Both the position numbers and the translations under genes were made by a program. The notes beneath the pieces were generated by a model that was not told the origin of the DNA, made no database searches, and saw only the letters and a list, made by a program, of their open reading frames with translations. This document shows positions 1-7,141 of a DNA stretch of 60,397 bases, piece after piece. The stretch lies in assembly GCA_048173955.1 (NCBI GenBank), contig DBEYOB010000097.1, forward strand, positions 1-60,397, in the 5' to 3' direction. Source of the DNA: CAZUFB01 sp048173955. GTDB lineage: Bacteria > Actinomycetota > Coriobacteriia > Coriobacteriales > UMGS124. The first letter of the stretch is position 1. Every line of letters begins with the position of its first letter.

Positions 1-7
1 GTCCGGC

Positions 8-1462
8 GTGGCCGACGCGTTCCGGCGCAGCCTGCAGTCGGTGCGCTGGGCGAACGTGGTGGGCTTCGGCCTGTGTCAGACATGGAACATCCTGTGCGTC
101 GCGCTGCGCGACCCCGTGACCTACGGCGAGCCGTTCCTGGATCTGCGCTGGGTCTCGATCGCGACGGCGCTTGCCGTCTCGCTCGCCCTGGCGGTGGCGC
201 ACGGGCGCTGCTCCGAGCGGCTGCGCGATCGGCGGCTGTTCGCCGCGGTCGGCGTCCTGGCGGCGGCGAGCAGCATGCTCGGGCCGGCGAGCGCGGCGTT
301 CCCTTCCGTGTCGGCGTTGCTGATTTATCTCGCCGCCATCGGGGTCGGCGTTGGGTTTTCGGTGCTCTTTATAACGTGGTACCAGCGATTTTGCGATGAG
401 CGGGACATGGTGGGGCTTGCCTGCAGCGTGGCGGCGAGCGTCCTGTTCACCTACCCGCTCGCCAACGTTTTGGCAAGCGACCAGGTGAGCCCGTGGTTCT
501 CCGCCGCGGTCGGCTCGGCGCTCCCGCTCGTGTCGGTCGCCCTGGGATGGCGGGGGCGCACCGGCGTGCGCAAGGCCCCGGCCGAGCCTTCCGAAGGCTC
601 CCCGACGCCGTTCGCGTCCCTCTCGTCAGGAAAGCGCCTGCTGTGCATCCGGTTCTCGGTATGCCTGCTCGTCGTCGTCGCGGCCATCGAGGCGGTGCGC
701 AACCTGCTGCTCGGCGGGACGGCCATAACCTTCTATGCGGGGGTCGCGAACCTCGGCGGCGTGACGCTCAAGCTCGCCTGCGCCGTTTGGCTCGTGGCGG
801 TGTTCGGCATGCGCGACGCGCGCGGCGTCTCGCTCTCCTATCGCCTTGCGTTCCTGCTGCTGCTCGGCGTGGTGCTCTGCACGCCGTTTTTGCTGCAGGG
901 AAACTGGTTCGCCCACATGCTGCTCGACGTCAGCTCCTTCTTCTTCCAGCTGGCCATGCTGATGGTCTCCTATCAGATATGCGTCGGCTTCAACCTTCCC
1001 TCCGTTGCGGTGTTCGGGTGCGGCAGGGCGATATGGGCGGCCGGGGCCCTCGCCGGCATTGCGGTCGAGCGCTTTCTCCGCGGCGGCGCGCCGGTCGAGA
1101 CGGTGCAGCTGCTGCCCGTCGTGCTCGGCCTGGCGGTCGCCGTCTCGTTTGCGTTCGTGTTCACCGACCGCGACTGCGTGCGGGTGCTGGCGAGCGTGCC
1201 GGTCGAGGCGTATGCCCCCCGCTTCAAGACGCAGTGCGTCCGTCTCGCCGAGCGCAACGGCGTCTCCGAACGCGAGCTCGAGGTGATGGTGCTCACGGCG
1301 AAGGGGCGCTCGGCGACGCGCATCGCCGAGGACCTCGGTGTGACGACCGCGACGGTCAACACGCACATCCACCACGTCTACCAGAAGCTCGGGGTCCATT
1401 CGCGCCAGCAGCTCATGGACCTCATCGAGCAGGAGGCGGCGGGGAGCCGGGAGGTTCGCTGA
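8..1462 (+). CDS. Membrane-anchored LuxR-family transcriptional regulator (start may lie outside window)
   Basis: The 484-residue frame starts at a GTG seven bases into the window, so the true start could be upstream. Most of the protein is a run of hydrophobic segments (roughly residues 15-400), read as a multispanning sensor domain. The last 65 residues are a LuxR/GerE helix-turn-helix with the typical 'SERELEVMVL', 'TTATVNTHIHHVYQKLGVH' and 'RQQLMDLIE' blocks. It has the same architecture as five other regulators in this window, but its recognition helix (TTATVNTH) differs from theirs, so it should bind another operator. Its target flavoprotein gene, if it has one, would lie upstream outside the window. 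Domain call is secure; ligand unknown. Confidence 0.85.
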   Translation: MADAFRRSLQSVRWANVVGFGLCQTWNILCVALRDPVTYGEPFLDLRWVSIATALAVSLALAVAHGRCSERLRDRRLFAAVGVLAAASSMLGPASAAFPSVSALLIYLAAIGVGVGFSVLFITWYQRFCDERDMVGLACSVAASVLFTYPLANVLASDQVSPWFSAAVGSALPLVSVALGWRGRTGVRKAPAEPSEGSPTPFASLSSGKRLLCIRFSVCLLVVVAAIEAVRNLLLGGTAITFYAGVANLGGVTLKLACAVWLVAVFGMRDARGVSLSYRLAFLLLLGVVLCTPFLLQGNWFAHMLLDVSSFFFQLAMLMVSYQICVGFNLPSVAVFGCGRAIWAAGALAGIAVERFLRGGAPVETVQLLPVVLGLAVAVSFAFVFTDRDCVRVLASVPVEAYAPRFKTQCVRLAERNGVSERELEVMVLTAKGRSATRIAEDLGVTTATVNTHIHHVYQKLGVHSRQQLMDLIEQEAAGSREVR

Positions 1463-1529
1463 TGGCGGAAGCTGCCGCTCGTGTCCGCGCCGCCTGCGGG
1501 AAGGGTTCGGGAGGCGCAGGGGAGGGCGG

Positions 1530-1650
1530 CGGTTAGGGGAGTGAGGGCGGCCAGGCGGAGGGCGGGCGGCAAAGGGGGCGCCGGCTAGGGGGCCGGCGGT
1601 TAGGGGAGGGCCGGCGGCTAGAGGGCGGGCGGCCAAGGTAGGGCCGGCGG
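1530..1650. repeat. Low-complexity G-rich tandem repeat
   Basis: About 120 bases made of imperfect repeats of a 'GGGCGGC / GGCGGTTAGGGG / GCCGGCGGCTAG' type with no reading frame of its own. It lies between the end of the LuxR gene and the inverted repeat that follows. No function is evident; it may have grown by replication slippage. Confidence 0.5.
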
Positions 1651-1651
1651 C

Positions 1652-1884
1652 TGGTCAATATCGCTGCGAGTGCGTGTTCTGGGAAAAATAGTGGTCAAAA
1701 CGCCAGCGAGTGCGTGCCGCGATGAACGATTGTCCCCGTCTTGCTTCGATCGGGAGCCGCAAAAGCCCAGGTAGCGTCGTTTTGGTTGGAAGCATTTTGC
1801 GCCGGGGGACGTTTTTGAGCATACATTCGTTGGCCGTTTGACCAACACTTTTTCGAAAACACGCATTCGGCGGCCTTTTGACCA
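1652..1884. repeat. Symmetric inverted repeat of four 'TGGTCAAAAC...GCGAGTGCG' units
   Basis: Two direct units begin at 1652 and 1692 (40-bp period). Two inverted units end at 1844 and 1884 (again 40 bp). Both pairs are centred on about 1768, so the region is one imperfect inverted repeat with arms of roughly 70 bases around a unique core. The unit reads TGGTCAAAACGCCAGCGAG followed by TGCG. A single related unit occurs at 16057. No transposase is inside. It may be a miniature mobile element or a species-specific intergenic repeat. The rest of the 1463-2218 gap holds no gene that I can support. Confidence 0.65.
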
Positions 1885-2069
1885 CCTTGGCCCTGACCGC
1901 CTCCGGCACTGTCCCCGACCGCCCTGTCCCCGCCGCCGCTTTTCGATTTCGCCGCCACTCGACCCCTCGCTATCCCCGATCCTCCGCCGCCACTCGACCC
2001 CTCGCTGCCCCGGTCCAGCCTCTCGCCGTCCGACCCTTCCCGCCATATGTGGCGATTTGTCCTCTGCCC

Positions 2070-2100
2070 TTGCCTTGGAGTCAACTTCAACCTTTAAGAT
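2070..2100 (+). promoter_or_regulatory. MerR-type promoter upstream of the DUF3737 gene
   Basis: A -35-like TTGCCT (2070-2075) and a -10-like TAAGAT (2095-2100) are separated by 19 bases, the over-long spacer typical of MerR-regulated promoters. The spacer holds the dyad TTGGAGT-CA-ACTTCAA (2075-2090, six of seven arm bases pairing). No merR gene is in the window, so the regulator would act in trans. Confidence 0.55.
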
Positions 2101-2218
2101 GCGCTCGGGCTGCGAAGGTCCGCAGGGCGTCGCCGTGCCGGTGCCGGTGCGGACGGCCCGGGGAACAGGCGGGTGGGCGGCGCAAGGCGGCTCCCGCATC
2201 AGAGGAAGGAACGATCTC

Positions 2219-3085
2219 ATGCCGACCGTCATAGAACAGCAGGTCCTGACCGGCGAGCGCGCCCTGTTCAAAGGGTGCGACCTCGATATCCGCTACTCGA
2301 CGTTCGCCGACGGCGAGTCTCCGCTCAAGGAGAGCCGCGGCGTCAAACTCTACCGTTCGTCGTTCAAGTGGAAATACCCGCTGTGGTACTCCGAGAATGC
2401 CGAGCTTGTCGAATGCACTCTGTTTGAAATGGCACGTTCGGGCATCTGGTACACCAGGAACATCTCGATGACCGGCTGCACCATCGAGGCGCCCAAGACG
2501 TTCCGCCGCTCGAGCGGCATCGCGCTCACCGACGTCGCGATGCCCAACGCGACCGAGACGCTGTGGACGTGCAGCGACGTCCGCCTCAACAACGTGACCG
2601 CCAAGGGCGACTACTTCGGCATGAACAGCTCGAGGATCGTGATCGACGGGTTCAACCTCGTGGGCAACTACTCGTTCGACGGCGGGCGCGACATCGAGGT
2701 CCGCAACGCCCGGATGCTCTCGAAGGACGCATTTTGGAACTGCGAGAACGTCACGGTACGCGACTCGTTCATCTACGGCGAGTACCTGGGGTGGAACTCG
2801 AAGAACGTCACGTTCGAGAACTGCGTGATCGAGAGCCTGCAGGGCATGTGCTACATGGAGGGCGTCACGCTCAAGAACTGCACGGTGCTCAACACCAACC
2901 TCGCCTTCGAATACTCGACGGTCGAGGCCGATATCCTGAGTCCCGTCGACAGCGTGCTCAACCCGTGCGGCGGCACCATCAGCGCGCCGGCGATCGGCGA
3001 GGTGACGTTTGACGACCCCGAGGTCGACCCCGCCGCGACGAGGATCGTGCTCGGCGAGACGCGGGTGCAGGGGGCGGCGCGATGA
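2219..3085 (+). CDS. DUF3737 family protein (parallel beta-helix)
   Basis: A 288-residue protein starting at the ATG preceded by a good ribosome site (AGAGGAAGGA); the frame stays open further upstream but without a start signal. It is a chain of short repeats with regular Asn/Cys/Val turns (for example 'LNNVTAKGDYFGMNSSRIVIDGF', quoted in part as NNVTAKGDYFGMN, and 'NCENVTVRDSFIYGEYLGWN'), as expected for a right-handed beta-helix of the DUF3737 family. There is no signal peptide, so it is probably cytoplasmic. The stop overlaps the start of the MalY-type aminotransferase gene by four bases (ATGA), so the two are co-translated. Biochemical role unknown. Confidence 0.85.
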   Translation: MPTVIEQQVLTGERALFKGCDLDIRYSTFADGESPLKESRGVKLYRSSFKWKYPLWYSENAELVECTLFEMARSGIWYTRNISMTGCTIEAPKTFRRSSGIALTDVAMPNATETLWTCSDVRLNNVTAKGDYFGMNSSRIVIDGFNLVGNYSFDGGRDIEVRNARMLSKDAFWNCENVTVRDSFIYGEYLGWNSKNVTFENCVIESLQGMCYMEGVTLKNCTVLNTNLAFEYSTVEADILSPVDSVLNPCGGTISAPAIGEVTFDDPEVDPAATRIVLGETRVQGAAR

Positions 3086-4368
3086 CGGACAAGATGGTTT
3101 GCCGGATGGCCGGGACAGGGGGCGCGCCCGGGACGATCGCGGCGGAGACGACCGCGGAGGCGACCGGCGCAGCGCCCCTCGATGCCGGCTTCGACTTCGA
3201 CACCCAGGTCGACCGCAGCGGCACCGGCTCGCTCAAGTGGGACGTCGCCCCCGGCGAGCTGCCCATGTGGGTGGCCGACATGGATTTCAAGACGGCGCCG
3301 GCGGTCGCCGAGGCCCTGCGCGCCCGCGTGGGGCATGGGGTGTTCGGCTACTCGATCGTTCCCGACGCCTGGGCCGACGCCGTCTGCGGGTGGTGGCGTG
3401 AGCGGCACGGCCTCGCCATCGACCCGGCGTCGCTCGTGTTCTGCACGGGCGTGGTGCCGGCCATCTCGAGCATCGTGCGCAAGCTCACCACCACGGCCGA
3501 GAACGTGCTCATCCAGACGCCGGTGTACAACATCTTCTTCAACTCCATCCTCAACAACGGGCGCCGGGTGCTCGAGAGCCCGCTCGTCTACGACCCCGGC
3601 GCTTCCGGCGACGCCGACGGCGCATACCGCATCGACTTCGACGACCTCGAGCGCAAACTCGCCGACCCCCAGACGACCCTCATGGTCCTGTGCAACCCGC
3701 ACAACCCGGTGGGCAAGATCTGGGACCGGGAGACGCTTGCCCGCATCGGCGAGCTCGCCGAGCGCCACCGCGTCACCGTGGTCTCCGACGAGATCCACTG
3801 CGACCTGACCGATCCGGGCTTTGCGTACGTGCCGTTTGCCGCCGCGTCGGAGACGTGCGCGCGCGTGAGCGTGACGTGCCTCGCTCCCACCAAGGCGTTC
3901 AACATCGCCGGCCTGCAGACGGCCGCGGTCATGGTGCCCGACCCGGCGCTGCGCCACAAGGTGTGGCGCGCCCTCAACACCGACGAGGTGGCCGAGCCCA
4001 ACGCCTTTGCCATCGACGCTGCCGTCGCCGCGTTCACCCGGGGTGCTCCGTGGCTCGATGCCGTGCGCGCCTATATTGCCGAGAACAAGCGGGTCGCGCG
4101 CACGTTCCTCGAGCGGGAGATTCCCCAGGTGCGCCTGGTCGAGGGGCCTGCGACCTACCTGCTCTGGATCGACTGCCGCTCCGTTGCCGACGACTCGCTC
4201 GACCTGTGCGGGTATCTGCGCCGCTCGACCGGGCTCATCCTGTGCGAGGGGAGCGAGTACGGAGCTGCCGGAGAGGGCTTTGTGCGCATGAACGCCGCCT
4301 GCCCGCGCAGCCGCCTCGAAGACGGGCTGCGTCGCTTCGGGAAGGGAATCCGGTCGTATCGCCGCTGA
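3082..4368 (+). CDS. MalY/PatB-type PLP aminotransferase / cystathionine beta-lyase
   Basis: A 428-residue fold-type I PLP enzyme. The N-terminal landmark 'GSLKWDVAPGELPMWVADMDF' (partly: LPMWVADMDF) and the motifs 'NPHNPVGKIW', 'VSDEIHCDL' and 'APTKAFNIAGLQ' (with the PLP lysine) are those of MalY/PatB C-S beta-lyases, which cleave cystathionine or other cysteine conjugates to pyruvate, ammonia and a thiol. About 35 extra residues precede the conserved core, so the real start could be internal, but the ATGA overlap with DUF3737 favours this one. The MerR-type promoter upstream should control both genes. Substrate specificity cannot be read from the sequence. Confidence 0.88.
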   Translation: MTDKMVCRMAGTGGAPGTIAAETTAEATGAAPLDAGFDFDTQVDRSGTGSLKWDVAPGELPMWVADMDFKTAPAVAEALRARVGHGVFGYSIVPDAWADAVCGWWRERHGLAIDPASLVFCTGVVPAISSIVRKLTTTAENVLIQTPVYNIFFNSILNNGRRVLESPLVYDPGASGDADGAYRIDFDDLERKLADPQTTLMVLCNPHNPVGKIWDRETLARIGELAERHRVTVVSDEIHCDLTDPGFAYVPFAAASETCARVSVTCLAPTKAFNIAGLQTAAVMVPDPALRHKVWRALNTDEVAEPNAFAIDAAVAAFTRGAPWLDAVRAYIAENKRVARTFLEREIPQVRLVEGPATYLLWIDCRSVADDSLDLCGYLRRSTGLILCEGSEYGAAGEGFVRMNAACPRSRLEDGLRRFGKGIRSYRR

Positions 4369-4447
4369 TGGGGCGGGGCACCGCTTGCGTTCGGGCCGAC
4401 GGGCGGTTCCGCGCTGCCGGTCGGTTCGAAGGGTGCCCTCCGCACGC

Positions 4448-5356
4448 TCACGCCGACGCGGGGGCCGGTCCGTTCCGCTCCGGGTCAGCGTGAGCGAACG
4501 TCTGGCGGGCGCATTCCAAAAAGTCGGCGAGGCGCTCCTCGTCCGCCGCGGGGAACACCAGGCCGTAGTCGTTGGCGAGCTCGACGTCGAGGGGGACGGG
4601 GATGAGCGGCATGAAGTGCTCCCGCAGGTTGGTGGGGACGAGGTAGACCGCCTCGCCCGACTCGCAGAACCGCTGCGGGGTTATCCTGCTGTTCGGCGGC
4701 GCCTCGAGCAGCTGGATGTCGGGGCAGACCCGCTGCAGATACGCCTGCAGGTCGGTGGCCCAGGCGAGGCTGAAAACGTACACCTGCTGGCCGCGGAGGT
4801 CCTGCGGGCTGATGATCGGCTTGCGCGCGAGCGGGTTCCGTGCCGACACCAGGCAGCAGCGGCGGATGCTCCTGAGCTTCAGGAAGCCGATGTCGGGATG
4901 GTCCTCCTTGGGGCGGATGCCCTCGGCGACGTCGAACGATCCGCCGAGCAGCCCCTCGAACACGCTGTCGCGGTCAACGTCGACGTACTCGAGGTCGACG
5001 TTGGGGTGGGTGCGCAGGAAGTCGGGCAGGAACAGGTTGAACAGCCCCATCGAGTAGTCGCGCCCCATGCCCAGGCGTATGGTGAGCCGCATGTCGCCCC
5101 CGAGGATGCGGCACGTCTCGACGAGCGCCTCGATGGAACGCCCGATGTCGAGGCATCCCCGGTAGAACGCCTGGCCCGCCTCGGTGGGAACGACACCTTG
5201 GGGTTTGCGCTCGAGCAGGTCGACCCCCACCTCCGCCTCGAGCTTGCGGATCTGCTGCGACATCGACTGCGGTGTGACGAACCCCTCGGCCGCGGCCTTG
5301 GAGAAGCTGCCCGCGTCCACCACGTTGACGAACAGTTTGCGCTGCCGGTCGTTCAT
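4448..5356 (-). CDS. LysR-family transcriptional regulator
   Basis: A 302-residue protein. The ATG at 5356 is chosen because it begins the canonical LysR winged helix-turn-helix ('LFVNVVDAGSFSKAAAEGF', 'TPQSMSQQIRKLEAEVGV', 'LLERKPQGVVPTEAG'); the open frame upstream carries no homology. Residues from about 90 onward form the substrate-binding-like effector domain. It follows the membrane LuxR gene on the same strand with 58 bases between them and may be cotranscribed with it. It converges on malY. Effector and targets unknown. Confidence 0.88.
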   Translation of the reverse strand: MNDRQRKLFVNVVDAGSFSKAAAEGFVTPQSMSQQIRKLEAEVGVDLLERKPQGVVPTEAGQAFYRGCLDIGRSIEALVETCRILGGDMRLTIRLGMGRDYSMGLFNLFLPDFLRTHPNVDLEYVDVDRDSVFEGLLGGSFDVAEGIRPKEDHPDIGFLKLRSIRRCCLVSARNPLARKPIISPQDLRGQQVYVFSLAWATDLQAYLQRVCPDIQLLEAPPNSRITPQRFCESGEAVYLVPTNLREHFMPLIPVPLDVELANDYGLVFPAADEERLADFLECARQTFAHADPERNGPAPASA

Positions 5357-5414
5357 GCGGTCCCCTTGTCCCCTTGTGCGGCCGGGCCCTTGGTGCCGCG
5401 GCGCCTGCACCCTA

Positions 5415-6944
5415 TTATGCGCCAAGACGCTCGATGAGTTCGTCCTTCGAGTGCACATCGAGCTTGCGATAGGCGTTTTTGACGTGGCTCTGCGCCGTGC
5501 TCTTGGTGATGCCGAGCTCCTGGGCGACCTTCCCCAGGCTGTAGCCGTGGGCGTACCGCACGACGACCGACGCCTCGCGATAGGTGAGGCGGTCCCGCTC
5601 GATGAGCAGGTCGACCAGGCCGTCCTGCCGCTGTGCGCCGCTACCCGCCGCCGCAGCGGCCGGTTCATCCGGGGCTTCCGGGGCGGTTGCCCTGGGTCGC
5701 GAATCGCTGCCCAACATCAGATAGGCGCCGAAGACGACGAGAGCGCAGGCGAAGATGCCGAACATGACCGCGAGGACGAACGTGGACGGTGCGAGCGCAC
5801 CAGGCTCTCCGGCGTCGGCGACGACCCGAGGCACCAGGCCGTAGCTGAGCAACCACGAAACGATTTCGACGGACATGCCCCAAACGATAAACAGCGGGGT
5901 CGACGGCGTGCGGCGCTTGCTGGCGAGGTTGCACAGCAGCACCCACAGCACGAATTCCATGACGGTGCGGGCGACGATGACGACATGGCCGCCGAACTCG
6001 CTCTGGACGGGCAGGAGAAAGGCGAGCAGCATGCCCATGAACAGGAGCGACAGCGCAATCCAGCAGACGAGCGAGAACCGGTTGGCCGCCGAGAAGAACC
6101 GTGCCCTGCGGCCGTCGCTTTCGACCGTGGCGCGACGGGTTTGGCTGCGCTGCACCCGGTGGAACGCGATGCAGCCCAGCGCGAGCAGGGCCGAGATGAC
6201 GAGCGAGATGCCCCGGCGTGCATCCCCCTCTGCGGAATGCAGGTCGATGATGCCGCGCACGGCGGCGCCGACGACGAGGAAGGCGGCGACCGCGAGTATC
6301 GGGAGGCTGCCCGGTTGGCGCAGGCGGAAGGCCGCATCGCTCGGCCGAGCAGCCTCGGTCGAGGCGGCGCCCGCTTTGCGCGAGAGCAGCCAGGCGAGTC
6401 CCGTGCCGATCGGCATGACGACGGTGCCGACGGAGCCGTCGAGCACGCCCCCGATGAGCCCGCCGTGGGAGAACAGCACGTAGCTGGCGAAGAACGACGC
6501 CCCGAGGACCGCGATGTCCGCGGAGCTGAAGGAATGGGAGAAAAACGACGCCCAGGCAAGGTAGGCGGCGAGGAACCCCGTGGCCGCGCAGACGGCCGAC
6601 GCCCACAGCCAGCCTTCGGGCAGGAAGCCGTCATTGACGGCGAGCGCGAGCACCGCGCCGACCGCCGCCAGGCAGACCAGGCAGGCGACGGCCGGCCGCC
6701 GCCGTGCGAGCAGCCGTTCGATCTGCCGCCAGCAGCCAAAGGCGGCGCACGAGAGCACGGCGAGCGCGAACAGGCAGACGATGTGCACCGTCAGGTGCCC
6801 GCCCCCGATGGAAACGTCGCTTGCGGCGGGGTAGAGCACCATGAAGAACGAGACGTAGCGGAAGAGCGGCCAGAACATCGACATGCCGAGTGCGGGCAGC
6901 ACCATGCTGCGGACGACATCCCATCCTCGCATGGACACCTTCAT
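5415..6944 (-). CDS. Membrane-anchored LuxR-family regulator, divergent to flavoprotein 1
   Basis: 509 residues: a hydrophobic multispanning domain (about residues 10-400), a polar linker, then a C-terminal LuxR/GerE DNA-binding domain ('LTYREASVVV', 'GYSLGKVAQELGI', 'TKSTAQSHVKNAYRKL', 'VHSKDELIERL'). The recognition-helix core TKSTAQSH is identical to that of the regulator at 12144-13688, and the N-terminal 'FRYVSFFMVLYP' resembles that protein's 'FRYQNFFMYLYP', so the two are paralogues. It is transcribed away from the Tat flavoprotein at 7142; the shared 197-base gap holds two WTTATGGC boxes. Start 6944; an in-frame ATG at 6932 is an alternative. Probably senses a reductase substrate at or in the membrane (inference). 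Confidence 0.87.
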   Translation of the reverse strand: MKVSMRGWDVVRSMVLPALGMSMFWPLFRYVSFFMVLYPAASDVSIGGGHLTVHIVCLFALAVLSCAAFGCWRQIERLLARRRPAVACLVCLAAVGAVLALAVNDGFLPEGWLWASAVCAATGFLAAYLAWASFFSHSFSSADIAVLGASFFASYVLFSHGGLIGGVLDGSVGTVVMPIGTGLAWLLSRKAGAASTEAARPSDAAFRLRQPGSLPILAVAAFLVVGAAVRGIIDLHSAEGDARRGISLVISALLALGCIAFHRVQRSQTRRATVESDGRRARFFSAANRFSLVCWIALSLLFMGMLLAFLLPVQSEFGGHVVIVARTVMEFVLWVLLCNLASKRRTPSTPLFIVWGMSVEIVSWLLSYGLVPRVVADAGEPGALAPSTFVLAVMFGIFACALVVFGAYLMLGSDSRPRATAPEAPDEPAAAAAGSGAQRQDGLVDLLIERDRLTYREASVVVRYAHGYSLGKVAQELGITKSTAQSHVKNAYRKLDVHSKDELIERLGA

Positions 6945-6998
6945 GCTCGCCCCCCCAACATTGCGGCAAAGTTGCCGGTATGCGACGCAATACCCACT

Positions 6999-7063
6999 TT
7001 TATGGCTACGCTATCCTATCAGCTCGCAAAGCTGCTCCCCTCGATTATGGCAGATGTTCCATA
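6999..7063. promoter_or_regulatory. Candidate operator: two WTTATGGC boxes plus dyad
   Basis: TTTATGGC (6999-7006) and ATTATGGC (7044-7051) lie 45 bases apart start to start, between the divergent luxR and flavoprotein genes. The second box forms a dyad with CCATA at 7059-7063. The same two 8-mers, in the opposite order and again 45 bases apart, occur upstream of the flavoprotein at 13904, whose regulator shares the recognition-helix core. Likely binding sites for these LuxR proteins (inference). Confidence 0.5.
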
Positions 7064-7141
7064 GATCGCTCACTACCATAAAACCGTTCTGCGCCGGCAC
7101 AGGGGGTGCTGGCGCGCATCCAACCGAAAGGGGAACGCGAT

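Noticed and set aside
1838..2218. N-terminal extension of the DUF3737 gene (open frame from 1838)
   Set aside because: It lies across the inverted repeat and a MerR-type promoter and has no homology; the start at 2219 has a proper ribosome site.
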